In this document: positions 1 through 12,369 of the stretch, piece by piece
Numbering within the stretch: position 1 is the first letter of the stretch
How the letters are laid out: the number at the start of each line of letters is the position of its first letter
Origin: Gigaspora margarita
Taxonomy: Eukaryota; Glomeromycota; Glomeromycetes; Diversisporales; Gigasporaceae
NCBI GenBank assembly: GCA_009809945.1
Contig: WTPW01000340.1
Span: 189,031 to 253,030, forward strand
Reading direction: 5' to 3'
DNA: 64,000 nucleotides
Notes under the pieces: model-generated
Told to the model about the DNA's origin: nothing
What the model saw: the letters and a program-made list of their open reading frames with translations, nothing else
Database searches by the model: none
Program-made: the position numbers and the translations under genes

Positions 1-660
1 ATTTAATTTTTTAATATTTGAAATAAAGATGAGCAAAATTGATAAATTTTTATCAAAATATAATATTGCTCATCTTTATTTGAAAATTTATTAAAATCAA
101 ACAATTATATACCAATATAGTATATATTTTGGTTCTGAACAAGTTTAATTAGAGCTCCAAGTTATAATTCATTAGTACAATTTTGTATAATTCTGAATTT
201 TCTATATTTTTATTAATAAAAATATAGAAAATTTCACATAATGCAAAATTGTACTAATTAATCATAATTTTGAGCTATAAGTAAACATGTTTAGCATTAA
301 AAAATATACTATATTGGCATATATTTTTTGATTTTTTTTAAATTTTCAAATAAAGGTGAGCAATATTACATTTTGATAAAAATTTACTATTTTATTCATC
401 TTTATTTCAAAAATTGAAAAAATTAAATAATTATATGCTATTAGAATGTAGTTTTTAGTGCTGAACAAGTTTACTTAGAGCTTCAAGTTATAATTTATTA
501 GTAAAATTTTGTATAATACAGAATTTTCTATATTTTTATTAATAAAAATATAGAAAATTCATCATCATGCAAAATTTTACTAATGAATTATAACTTTGAT
601 ACCTAAGTAAACTTGTTTAGCACTTAAAAATATACTATTATAGTATATATTTGTATTTAT
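1..660. repeat. Palindromic satellite-like array
   Basis: Two palindromes alternate. One is centred on TTTTTATTAATAAAAA (about 205-225, 535-550) with arms ending GTAAACTTGTTTAG; the other is centred near 25-75 and 345-400 on the word AAAGRTGAGCAA. The unit is about 330 bp, two copies. The arms resemble those in the arrays at 34.4 and 39 kb. Confidence 0.7.
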
Positions 661-699
661 ATAAATTTTTTGATCACAGGATCCAAAGATTGATGAAAA

Positions 700-1090
700 T
701 TTATTAATTGCCAATCCAGATAAGATCAGCAATATTTCTATATTTAGAATTGGNGCAAAACAAATATATAAACAAGGTAGTANNAAATCTGNATCAGGCC
801 TGTATATATAAAATTTTTATATGATTTAAAGAATTTTAAAGACATTTTTACTCATATCTTCTTATCTACAAGTCCGATTTTAATGAAATTTTGGTAGTAG
901 ATGCACAAGAACCTGNTCTACAACTTTACTTAGAGCCAAAAATAATATTTACTTAGTATAAAAAAAACTTTTTATTAGGCCTAATACAGATTTACTAATA
1001 TATTGTTTATATATTTGTTTATCCCCAATTCCAAATATGGTAATAATATAGCTATAGTGCTGATCTTATCCGGATTGGTAATTAATCATT
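700..1090. repeat. Long inverted repeat
   Basis: ATTGCCAATCCAGATAAGATC (near 707) is mirrored by GATCTTATCCGGATTGGTAAT (near 1063), and intervening parts pair as well. This is a foldback of about 390 bp. Confidence 0.65.
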
Positions 1091-1730
1091 TAAGAATATA
1101 AAAATAAATTGATTAAATGATTGATAAATCTTTATTGATCTTAGGATCCTGTAATTGGAATTTAACAGTTTTTAGCTTGTTAGAATTGACTTACTGAGAT
1201 GAACATTTTGGTAGTTAATTTATTCAAAATGGTCCAGTAGATCAAAAGTTATTCAATAGTAGGGTTCTCAAATTCAAATCAAATCAAATATTGGGTCAAT
1301 TTGAATTTGATCAAATCAAATTGACCCTGATTTGAATTTGATTTGATTCAAATATTTGGATTTGAATTTGATTTGAATTTGAATTTTTAATAGTAATTTT
1401 CAAATCAAATTAAATATTTGTCAAATTAAATAAAATTTGGCCAGATTTGAATTTGATCAAATCAAATATAGTCAAATTTGAATTTGAATTTGATCAAATA
1501 TTTGATTCAAATATTTGAAGATCAAATCAAATTGCGGAACCCTATTCAATAGTATAGAAATTTACTTAGTGATAAATGATTTTGGGATCCTGTGATTGGA
1601 TTTTAATAATTTTGGGCTTGTTAGAATCAACTCATCACGACGAACATTTTGATAGCTAAATCATCCAAAACAGATTAGTAGATCAAAAGTTATTAGCAAT
1701 TCCATAAATTGGCCAATTAAAAATAATTTA
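1091..1730. repeat. Partial copies of the 52.6-kb foldback unit
   Basis: Two units (about 1120-1259 and 1553-1720) match those in 52603-53519, sharing AGTAGATCAAAAGTTATT and the GATCCTGTGATTGG-type stretch. The hAT-like MITE 1260-1544 splits them. No genes. Confidence 0.6.
1260..1544. mobile_element. hAT-like MITE, TSD TTCAATAG
   Basis: The ends TAGGGTTCTCAAATT and (other strand) TAGGGTTCCGCAATTT are flanked by perfect 8-bp direct repeats TTCAATAG (1252-1259, 1545-1552). The 285-bp body is almost entirely built from AAATTTGAT/ATCAAATT words. No coding. Confidence 0.88.
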
Positions 1731-2287
1731 GGGAAGTGCAGTAAATCACGTAATTATCTAGGGGGGGTCGCCCACCTATCACGTCCTATATATATATGTA
1801 TAAATAGCCAATAATATTGAAGCAAAATCGATTATTAGTTAATCGCAGATAGTTGCTACATAGTAAAGTCTAAATTCTACTATGTCAATCGATAATTATC
1901 GATTAAGTAAACTTGTTTGAAAGACCAAAATACACATACTCTGAAATTTTTATTAAAATTGAAGAAATTTTTATTATTTAACTTTTAATTTTTACGTTCG
2001 TCGAATATATTTTTTTAAAAAATTTTAATTTTTCCGTCGAACGTAAAAATCAAAAATTTTATAGTAAGTGTATTTTGACCTTCTGAATAAGTTTACTTAA
2101 GCAATTTTAATCGATTTGCTTAGCAAAATTTAGACTTTACTATGTAGCGACTTTTGTCGATTGTGGCGTAGCTTATTTTCAGGTCAAAGCCATTTTTGAG
2201 TTTTATGAAATTTGATTGGTCGACAGTCCTATCACAGGGGGGTCAGGACCTATGTAAACCCTAATTACGTAATTTACTGCACTTCCC
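1731..2287. mobile_element. Harbinger-like MITE, TSD TTA
   Basis: The ends GGGAAGTGCAGTAAATCACG and (other strand) GGGAAGTGCAGTAAATTACG are flanked by TTA (1728-1730, 2288-2290). The interior contains the shared palindromic module (CTACATAGTAAAGTC ... GACTTTACTATGTAG, with a central GTTCGTCGAA/TTCGACGAAC-type palindrome). The flanking sequence without the insertion is found at about 53380-53430. Confidence 0.82.
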
Positions 2288-2658
2288 TTAAAAATCATGT
2301 GAGTGGACAGACGGAAAGTGCAAAGTTGCATTTTTGATATTTTAATATGTGATGCATCAAGAAAGTAACTTTTGTATCATAATACGTAGAAACTAAAGGT
2401 CCTATGCTTCGCTCTGAACAATAATAGTTTAGATTTGGGTGGGTATTTGCCTTCTAAAATAATTTTATATATTAAATTTTGACATGAAGTTTTGTAAATT
2501 ATTATAGGATCTTGTGAATATGTATTAGTTTTATACTTATAGTTTTTTTGGTTTGTTTGTGTCATTTTAAAAACAAGTGTGTACATGTATATACAAATTT
2601 TAATTGTTAGTCTTACTTTTAATATTTAATAAAAAAAAATTTAATTGTTATATAAATA

Positions 2659-2979
2659 CCATATTAATCTGAAAATAAGCTACCCTTTTTGGCCAAAAAG
2701 TTACACAAAAAACATGGGGTAGCTTATTTTCAGATTGTTAGATTTTTTGAAAAATTGAAAACGTACTAATAAAAAGTTGTCCAAATATATGAAATTTTTA
2801 TAGTAAGTGTATTTCGTTATTTCGAACAACTTTACTTAATCGCACTTTTGAAGTTTACTTAGTAAAAAAAGTTTTATATGTAGCGACTGTTAACGATTTC
2901 TTTAAAAATTTTTAAAAATTTTTCTGAAAATCTGGGGGGTAGCTTTTTTTGGAGGTAGCTTATTTCCAGAAACCTACGG
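2659..2979. mobile_element. Mariner-like MITE, AAATAAGCTACC family, TSD TA
   Basis: Left end CCATATTAATCTGAAAATAA, right end (other strand) CCGTAGGTTTCTGGAAATAA, with TA on both sides (2657-2658, 2980-2981). Confidence 0.75.
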
Positions 2980-3054
2980 TAAGTATATAAAAATTTTTAG
3001 GATATTTTTATTAGATCTTCAAATTTTAGGGTACTACACTGATCTGCTAATAAG

Positions 3055-3345
3055 CCCTCAGCTAGTATTGTACGTTTTGGCTGTCCATAGCCTTTTTTGG
3101 CTTGTCTATGTCCAAAATTGTCCAAACGTCCAAGATTGTTCAAAGCTTGTCCAGGCTTTAATAATTAATAAATCTATCTAAAAAATATATAACTATATAT
3201 TTTTTTAGATGCTAAATATATTCTAATTAAAATTAAAGTAAGATAACTTAATAAAATTTTAAGTAATTTTACTTTATTTAATTGTTCAAAATTGTTTAAA
3301 ATTGTCCAAATCATTGTCCAAAGCTGTCTTGTGACAACACTGCCC
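3055..3345. repeat. Dispersed TGTCCAAA repeat
   Basis: A dispersed repeat rich in TTGTCCAAAATTG words, with GATGCTAAATATATTC in the middle. A reversed, interrupted copy spans 33470-33960 and a fragment lies at 40280-40370. Confidence 0.6.
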
Positions 3346-3597
3346 CCAGCTTTACTTATTTGTGCCAGTAATACAAACTCCTAAAAAGGCAACTACCAAT
3401 CAGTGAGTTCAAATTTTGATCATTCCAAATTAGCCCAATATAAATTCTAAATATGTGCAGAAGAAGAAAAAAGCAAAAATACACTAAAACTAGTATTTAA
3501 ATCAACCTTTTTGCACTAATTAAAAATGTTGGAAACAAAATTTTACATATAATAGGCAATTATTTATAGCCATACCTTCTAAAACTAACCTTCTAAC

Positions 3598-4554
3598 TAG
3601 AGTTTGGAACTGGTTTTATTTTTAAAAACCGGTTGTATTATATTTGAAAAAATCAACCCAGGTTGAACCTGGATTTGGTACACAACCGGTTATCCATAAA
3701 ACTGAATTTAAAACTAAAACCAGGTTTATTATACAATCCGGTTAATATCATTGCAAAATACACGTAAATTTTATAAACAGTGATCAGGGATGATAATTAG
3801 TTTTTTTTTATTTTGCGTTTGCTTTTCATTTTGTACCGCGGCTCTTTACTTCGAGGTGACCTCTATTACTTTTGCCATTCTTGCTTTCTNGTTTGTGAAC
3901 ACATTTTACTAACCTTTTTGTTTACAAACACATTTAGTTAACGAATGCTTTTTTCTGATTTATAGGAAGCGACAGAAGTTCTTCGTGTTGGCTTTTTTTA
4001 AACGTCTTTGAGGTGGTTGCTTTCTTTCTTAGCTCGTGGTTTCGTAGTTTGTTGTGTCATTCCGGCAGGTCACTGTTTGTTGTGTTGTTCCAGTGAGTTT
4101 GTCATTTGTTGCGTCATTCTGGTGGGTTCGTCGTTGTTGCATCATTCCGGTGGGTTCGTTATAGTTGGGTAGTTATAGTTAGATTATAGATTGTTATTAA
4201 AAATGAAATATATACAATAAAAATTATATTAAAATTATCTTACCCGAATCATGTCATGATAATAATACATAGGTGTAAATCCACTATAGGTGCAAATCAC
4301 CATAGGTGTGTTTTAGTAAAAGTGATTTTAAAACAAAAAAAAAAAGTACAAAACATAGGTGTAAATTCGCATATCCAATATTTGAGTACTGATCATCCTA
4401 TATTTAACTGGTTGTATTCATACATCCGGTTCATATATAACCAGGTGTATTCATGTACCCAGGTCGAATATTCTTCAAATTAAACCTGGATTTATTAACA
4501 ATTCAGGTTGACCTGGGTTTGAAACCGGGTTGATATATCCGGTTTCAACCTCTA
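3598..4554. mobile_element. hAT-like nonautonomous element, TSD CTTCTAAC
   Basis: The ends TAGAGTTTGGAACTGG and (other strand) TAGAGGTTGAAACCGG are flanked by perfect 8-bp repeats CTTCTAAC (3590-3597, 4555-4562). Subterminal CCGGTT and CAGGTT words repeat on both sides. The centre (3840-4200) is less AT-rich with several GTTCGTxGTTGTTGC-like direct repeats. No transposase seen. Confidence 0.88.
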
Positions 4555-5018
4555 CTTCTAACCCTAACTTTGCATTTTTATACACTTTGTTTATTTATAA
4601 AATTAATTTTTTTTTTGAGTTGTATTACTAGCACAAATACCTCTCCTAAAAATTAGCTAATAAATAGCACTCCTCTTATAACCTATATGAGAAATGTCTA
4701 GAGTCCTATTTTATTAGTTGAAAAAACAAACCCCATCTATCTTTTTTCCACTAGTACTAGTCATGGCACAGTTCCCAGCTTTGGAGCAGGTTGCTTCTTG
4801 AATCATTAATACTTTGAAGTATTTTATCAACAACTTTTATTCAAGTTATTTTCTTCAAGTTAAAGCAAGTCTATACCATTTAGTATACTTCAAAAAAAAA
4901 TAATAATAATAGGTAAAAAAAATAAAAAGTTAAAAAAAACAAAAAAAAATAAAATAGAGATTATGAGGTTAGAAAAAAAAAAAAAAAGACCCTTATATAT
5001 CAGAACTTATATTCTTTT

Positions 5019-5140
5019 TTATCGATGTGTTTATTGTTTATATTGTATCTTTTTTCATCAACGTATTTATTGTTTATATCTTTTTTTATCAACGTGTTTA
5101 TTGTTTATATCTTTTTTTGTCAACGTGCTTATTGTTGAGA
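5019..5140. repeat. Minisatellite of about 31 bp, four copies
   Basis: Four diverged copies of TCAACGTGTTTATTGTTTAT plus a T-rich spacer. Nearby is an A-rich block (4890-4990). No coding. Confidence 0.7.
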
Positions 5141-5196
5141 CCTGCAAACACGTTTAGCAACCGCGATTTTTGGACGTGTAATTAGTAGGGTTGGGG

Positions 5197-5358
5197 CAGT
5201 GATGTAAATTGGATTCGCGCAGTAGGCGCATCGCACATAAATTTAAATTCGCGCGTATATCGGGGCTCCCCGTATATATAACGCGCGTATAAATTTTTTT
5301 TTTGTGCGTTTTTTTTTTGCGTTTGCGTGAATAAAAATTTTTTGAATTTATAACACTG
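5197..5358. mobile_element. Short CAGTG-ended element with CpG-rich core
   Basis: The ends CAGTGATGTAAATT and (other strand) CAGTGTTATAAATT frame a 162-bp body with GCGCGTATA words and a GGGGCTCCCC palindrome at about 5261-5270. The flanks (GGTTGGGG, GTTGAGGG) resemble each other but are not a clean duplication. Confidence 0.5.
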
Positions 5359-5399
5359 GTTGAGGGCACGGGTAGAGTTCTAACCCGGGTCAGTAAATA

Positions 5400-7480
5400 C
5401 TGACTTGGGTTATGTAAATCATGGGATCAAAGCAAAAAAACAAATCGGATCAAAATTAGCCAATCATATGAATTCTTTTATACGACACGATTCAAAAAAT
5501 GGTTAAAAACGAAAATGCTCAAAATATACGTTATGATTTGATTGTATATACTTATAATAAGATCTCTGAACCAAAATCACCAAAATAACTATGCAACTTA
5601 TGTAGTTACAATTTTATTTTACACAATTTACTGAAAGGTTATATTCTTAGGTACAACTCCGGATCATCAAAAGCGTCTAAGACAACAAAATGGTGAAATT
5701 GCCGCTGGTGCTGAGAGGACAAAAGCAAAACGACCTCGGTATTATCGGCATTACGTCATGAGGTGGCACCTAAGATTCTCATTACTTTCTTGATCTAGGA
5801 AATTTGTTTTGATCGTTTATGGATTTCCTAATAAAAAGATGTTTCTTTCATGGGTTCATAGATGGTGTTCTTGACAAATATGACAATAAATTCATAGGTC
5901 GTTATTGGATAGAAATTTTCTTAGAGGTGTTTCATCAATCTCACAAGGTCAAAAAAGTTTTCCTTTATATAAAAAGTGATGCAGCTTTTGAAGAACAAGC
6001 AGCTCTTTAAGAACTAAGAGTCTTTAAGTCATTATACACAACATAATACTCAGAACATTAATAGAATAGGCACTTGTTTTTATTATTGCCCTTTCAAATT
6101 AGCGTGACCCTACCCTCAGATTTTCAACTGGGAATCTGGAATTGAACAAAATATAAGCCTGAGATTGGTTGGCTAAAATGACATCATTTAATTTTAGACA
6201 AACGTTGAGCGAAAATTTCTCGCATTTTTGATTATTTCGAATGTAAATGGTTTTATAACGATAGAAGGTACTGTGCAAATTATTATTTCTTCATGATTGA
6301 TAGACGAATCTGCCACGATTATTGATCTACTAAAAAAAAAAAAATAGTTAGCTAAAACTCATTTAAAAAAGTATGTTTATATAATCAATTACCGATATCA
6401 TAAGACTTAATTTTCTCCTAAGGATCTTAAATTCATTTGATCTAGACTAGTTATTCTTAAGACCTGTCTGGAACAAGAAAAAATTTAAAACCAGATCAGT
6501 CCGGACTAGTCTGTAATAACTAAATCTTAAGACTATAGACCAGGACTGGTCCAAAAATAGATCGGATTGAACCAGACAGACTGTTAATATCCTTAATTTT
6601 CTCCGTTATCTAATAAGGTGGTTAGAGGTTAAAATAGCTAAGAATCGTTCTTGGGCCGAGACTGGACTAAAAACCATCAATAGACTAGTGTTTGCTGATG
6701 ACCTAAGTCATAACATTTTTTTGAAATGACTCTTTTATTGTCATAGGTCATATTGGTCATATATATTAAATACTAATAAAAAAATTTTTTGTAGTGGCTG
6801 AAGCTAAGATTTTAAAATATTTTTAATAATAAATTTTGAAATTTTTAGGTCAACTTTTTTTTTAGAGTTAGTTTAGGGTTAGTTTATTAATAAAAGAATA
6901 TAAGTGAATTTTAGTAGGTATTATAGATTTAATTAGAGACTCCCAATCTCAACTTCAAACCAATCTCAGCTTCAGCCGCCACAATTCTTTACTATTAATT
7001 TTACTATATTAAAGGTCATAAAGTCTTATCAACCTTCATTATATGGCCAAATGACCTATGACTGGTCATAAAGGTCATTTTAGGTCATCGGCCAACAGAC
7101 GATCCCTAAATCTTTATAATGATGCGAATTTCATATTTTATGCCTACTCATATTAAAATATATAACTAGATAAGAGTCGTGAATATTTTGAGGGAGTAAT
7201 TTAAATCGTGAAATATAGTAATCACGAAATAATCTCGAAACTAAGAAATATTTTACTTCGTTGAGAAAATAATATCCGGATTATCCGAGTAATTTATTAT
7301 ATGGTAGAATACAATCACTACTAACAATATACAATGCAATATAGTTACTATGTTTTACAGACGGTATGTAATATGACTACTGTACTAAATTAAATATGTT
7401 TTCAGGTACTCAGTTGCCCAGAATATAATCTGTATTTATTAAGTTTTCTAAAGAATTTTTACGTGTTTTTAAAGTTGTTA
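5400..7480. other. Gene-poor stretch with coding-like and TIR-like debris
   Basis: A plus-strand coding-like piece at about 5655-6007 (GTTPDHQKRLRQQNGEIAAGAERT, then a second frame MDFLIKRCFF...DAAFEEQAAL) has no recognisable family and no clear splice closure. The region 6685-7095 has inverted arms (GATGACCTAA near both ends), suggesting a decayed element. Around 6455-6585 a pair of GTCTGGAAC/TCTGGTTC arms suggests another. Confidence 0.4.
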
Positions 7481-7505
7481 TTATAACAAATATGAAATAA
7501 ATACA

Positions 7506-8579
7506 TTATAATACAGCAATATGTCCGATACTAATAGAAACTTTTCTTTTCTTAAGATCTTGATCATCTTCATTTGCATCCACATCTGTAGAATTTTTAT
7601 CATGTAACTTATGTTTCCTATGTCCGTCATCAGATTTTTCCGATTCATTATGAGATATTGTGTTCTCAAGCGATGACAATGCTGACTGTACATTGGTTTG
7701 CTTTTTAAAAAAAAAATAATAATAAAAAAAGAAAATTTTAATTATTTAATTTTAATTAAACTTTATAAAAGTTGCTGGTAATTGAATATTTAGAATTTAC
7801 ATCTGGTTCCATGTTAGTAACTTGTGAAGCCGGAGCAGAGCTTTCAAAAGAAATATCCATCGGAATAAATTCTTGAGATAATGCAGGCGAAGAGTTTTCT
7901 TTTGTAACGAATTCTGACGTAGTTTTTTGTAATGTATCATTATTTTCTTCATGAAAATCAACCTCCACATCAATGTTTTCTGAACATACCTATTAAAAGT
8001 GATAAATGGTGAATTTAAATTCAATATAAGTTTAATACCGACCTAACGAAAATACGAAACTGGCATAAGTCCAATATCTGGATTAAAGTAATCATTCATT
8101 TTGTGTATATTCTCATCAGTTTTTATAACTTCATATGAATTGTTTGAATTAGAAGTATTACTTCCAACAACAGCTTTACCCTTCCTTTTAGAAGGCTTTG
8201 GAGGAGGGGCAATAAAACCTTCAGTTTTTAGACGAGTCTGAAGTTGACGTGCACAAGGAAATTTAACACCTGTTCAAATGTAAATAATTAAAATTTCTTT
8301 TGTAATTATATTTTGCATTTATTTATAATAAAAAAAAATACCTAATCGTTGAGCAAATTGTCGACAAGTTGAAGGAATTCCTTCTTTCCAAATAATCCAT
8401 AAAGAACGTCGAAACAAAGCCAAGTCCATAAGAGCGTCTAATTCCCAAAGATTGTTATTTTCATTTCGCAAACATTGATAACAAGTATGATGGTTTGACA
8501 TGCGAGAATCATCGAGAGATTTATATCCATAACAAGGAACATGACCCCATGTATCACATTTAACACAATTGATCTATAA

Positions 8580-8614
<35 letters not shown>

Positions 8615-10081
8615 TATATCATTATTATTATTATGAATTATTATGTATGTTAGTCAAACACTTACATACCATATCTCCGTCACGAATATTTACACCACAA
8701 TCACATTTATAATTATGTGTATTATTCACACTTTCGTTAGAAGAAGATTCGTCATCGTCAATAATTACAGGAGAATTTTGAGAGTTTACGGGTACATGGA
8801 TTGTTTCATTGAACACATCTTGAAGTGGAGACGAATGGCTGTGCCGTTGTGTAGAATAAGTCCTTAGTTGTGATGCCCTTGAAGCAACCACATTGTTCGA
8901 ATGCGAGTGGTCTGTAGGTTGTGTAATACTGCCGTTTCTTGATATGCTGTTATGCGACATAGATACTATTACAAAATTTAGAAACGTTAAAATAAACTAC
9001 AAATTTTTTTTCAAATAAGGAAAAAACTTTTGATTACCTCGATTTGAATGAGTCATGGTTTCATTCTCTGAGTAAAAAAAAAATAAAAAAAAAATAAAAA
9101 AAAAATAAAGAATAAAAATTTGCATCTTAAACGAGAGTTTAAACAAAGATTCAAGACAACAAAACTTTCGTACTATCATAAACTTTGGCAGATGTTAAAG
9201 TCGAAACATTTGATACTATTGACATTTCCCGCCTATCTCTAGACATTGATCTAGAAGTCAAAGCTGGAACATTTGATACTATTGACATTTCTCGCTTATC
9301 TTTGGACATTGACCTAGAAGTCAAAGCCGGAGCATTTGATATTACAGACATTTCTCGTCTGTTAGATCGCTCATTATATTGATCTCGCTTCAATGGAAGA
9401 AAGTCAACCTTGGACACCTTTGGGTCATCTTCAGAGTCAGAGTCATCTTCAGCATTCCAAGATTTTTCGAAATCTTTTATTGTATTATTTGATTCAATCA
9501 ACATTTTATCAGTAGTAGAATCATCTTCAATATCAAGAACATCAGATATTGTTTGAATTGATAAATTTATGCTAAAAGATAATTTGATTAAAATATATTA
9601 TATAAATTTATTATATTATATAAATTATTATATTTTTATAATTTATATTTTATGATACTTTATGATAAAATTTTTGCAATAAAAAAAAAAAAATAAAAAT
9701 AAAATAATGAAAATAAAAATAAAAAAATTAATTAAAAAAAATTTAAAAAAAAATTAAAAAAATAAAAAAAGCGAACCCGTGATATGCCGTATCCACTTCA
9801 CCGACTGGTATTTTTTCAGGGCGAGAGTTAAATATAAAACCTTCTTCAGCAAGATTACTAGCACGAAAAAATGGAGGCTCATAATCAGCCGGTGTTACAT
9901 GTTCGTAATAATGAAGTTTAACAACGATATAACGGTTATCTAAAGGTAAATTTTGACAGATTAAAATTTAAGAAAATTTTAAGGAAAATTTAAGGAAAAT
10001 TTAAAAACAAACCTGGCAATGGCTGAAAATGAAATAAAAGAAATAAAACTGATTAATCATATATTTTAGATAAAAATAAAT

Positions 10082-10159
<78 letters not shown>

Positions 10160-11021
10160 TATATATATATACCTTTAATGTCTGAGTTAATAGAATCAAC
10201 CTTCTTAATAGTTGTTGAGTAGATTTTTTTATTTCACCAACAGTGATTCCTTCACGCATGGTAGCTGTTACGTCATGACCACCACCGGCGGTTGTCAATA
10301 ATTCACCATTATTATTTTCAATGCGTAATAAAGGTTCACCATTAGGATAAGAAACTTTAAAAGTATAGCATTCCACAAGTTTATTTGGTTCTTTCGGATC
10401 AAGAAAGATACCAAAGATGACAGCACGAAGATGTTGATGATCTAAGGCATCAAAAATACCAGCTTCCTGTGTAAAATTAAGTAAACGAGAATATTCTAAA
10501 ATTATTAAAATAATTAATTATATATTTAAGAATTACCAGCCAATCCAATAAAGAATTTGCTTCTTGACTATAATCTCTCTTAAGATGTTTTAGAATAAGA
10601 CCTATTTAATGTTACCATTTTAATACAAATTTGTACATTGTGTAATAAAAACTAAGAAAAAACAGAGGACATACTCCCAACTTGGTAATCTTCATAGTTA
10701 TCTTCAGGAAACAAACCTCTGAGGATAAACAGGAATTTGTTTGACGTACATGTGGTAAAAAAAAAAAAAACAGTCAAAAAAAGAATACCTTAGATAAGTG
10801 ATCGAACTTAAACTTGTCTTTAATAATTGTTTTACTATAGTTAAACTTTGAGTCTGTGTCACAATTTCAGTATCACATCTTTGTTTTGGATGAAGCTATT
10901 AATTATATAATAGATAAATGTTGCAAGAATTATTTAATTGCGAAATTAATTTAAAGCGCGTAAATATTGAATGCAATTTTTTTTTGTTTCCATAACATGC
11001 CTGAGCAAGGCTTTGTGCCAT
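7506..11021 (-). CDS. HOP1: Meiotic chromosome axis protein Hop1 (HORMA + PHD + winged helix)
   Basis: Meiotic axis protein that supports double-strand-break formation and homologue bias. I assembled 14 exons: 11021-11001, 10895-10789, 10718-10675, 10601-10537, 10466-10173, 10022-10013, 9939-9777, 9571-9174, 9067-9038, 8965-8670, 8573-8342, 8269-8061, 7989-7762 and 7700-7506. They close in one 763-residue frame. Residues 1-240 form a HORMA domain, with the typical ITYLRGLFPED and RYIVVKLHYYEHVTPADYEP stretches. Residues 307-364 hold three 21-residue repeats after an acidic stretch. A PHD-like C4HC3 finger uses C465, C467, C479, C482, H487, C490, C507 and C510, and a helix-turn-helix-like segment follows, as in the Hop1 chromatin-binding region. 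The basic C-terminus ending in RKVSISIGHIAVL may be the closure motif (inference). Intron 1 appears to be GC-AG, exon 6 is only 10 nt, and the exon 8 (GTACGA) and exon 12 (GTTTCG) donors are the least certain. No premature stop is present. Confidence 0.93.
9061..9110. repeat. A-rich simple repeat in HOP1 intron 8
   Basis: On the plus strand, about ten A then T repeats several times; on the gene strand it forms a long polypyrimidine tract ending directly at the exon 9 acceptor. Confidence 0.7.
10086..10170. repeat. (AT)n and (ATGT)n microsatellite in HOP1 intron 5
   Basis: A run of TA dinucleotides followed by about eight TATG tetranucleotides and again TA, directly next to the exon 5 donor. 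Confidence 0.9.
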
Positions 11022-12369
11022 ATTTGTTTACACTCACTCACAGGCAAGAACGTTGTATAAGAAAATGGGTTATTTTATTTTATTTTTTTTTATATTTTTT
11101 ATCTTTTTTGTAAAATATAGAGTTGACAATCATTGACAATTTATTTTTTTAATGATTTTTATGATTTTTATGATGGAAGTCGGAATAAAGAAGTCGGTGA
11201 TATTATGATTTTATCAAATGATAAATGGAAATCGGAATAAAGAAGTCTGTAATATTATCAATGATATAAAATTTAATACCGTATTTCGCGGTCTAAACCA
11301 TCCCCTTATACTGTAGAATGAATCTTTGGACATTTTAATTTTATAATCTTATTATAATACTGCCAAAAATTTTATATTTTATATTCTTGCACTACGTCTA
11401 AAATATCTAGATAAGAATTGATGAATATTTTACAGAGGATGATTTAGCAAATATCATTATTTTCGAATTCCCGGGTTACCCGCGGGTAGGTTATATAACT
11501 GGGTAAAGATTCAATATGAGTGCAGTCAAGAGAAAACCTGTAATTCTTCATCTAATAAGAATTACAAGTTTTTCCTTGGGCGGCATTCATTTACAATATA
11601 TGTGTGTATTGGTATCACATGATAATATATTACCCGGGTATATACTGGATGTACTGGTATACTGGTATACTGACGGGTTAGATTAAAACAATATCAGATA
11701 TGCAGATCATATACGTACGTACAGTTGAATTTAATGTTAATGAACAAAAGATATATGTAATAATGTATGTGCAGTATATACATACCCTACATATTACAGT
11801 ACTGTATTAATATTCTGCCAGCACGTAAAATAAAATTTACAATGTTATATAGAATTAAATAGAATTTATCTGTCAATCATACGAAACTTTAAAAAAAGGT
11901 ACGTTTTGTAATGATAATTAGATAATTTGCATTCATAAAAAATATATAATAATGATAAGGGTTTTCTAAATTTGAACTTTACTATATAGAGAATTTCGTA
12001 GTATTAAAAAAAACTTTATACTATGCTGAATAAATTTATTTCATAATGCAGTGTAATAATTGAAAGATTTCGTTTAAAATTTCAAGTACGTACAAGTTAC
12101 AGTATATCATATAATTAACGTCTACTCAGTAAATTTAATTACTTATATATTAGTGGATGAAACAAAGAATGATCTTAGAATTTTGATAATTTGGTTAGAA
12201 TCTTATGTAGATACGTAAATCATAGTACGATTGAAAATGATAGTTTCAAGATTTTTAGTATTACTCATTTCAACCTTATAAAAGCCTAGATATTTTTAAC
12301 TAAATATATATATATAATATATGAATTAGCAATATCGAAAGGAATCAATTTTTTAAATAATAAAAATTC
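11022..12369. other. Divergent intergenic region between HOP1 and the PPxY membrane gene
   Basis: This region between two divergent starts should contain both promoters, but I see no clear core element. It holds a degenerate direct repeat at about 11175-11270 (a unit of roughly 55 bp containing CGGAATAAAGAAGTC twice). It also holds a hairpin at about 11528-11577, whose arms AACCTGTAATTCTT and AAGAATTACAAGTT flank a short loop. No convincing gene was seen. Confidence 0.5.
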
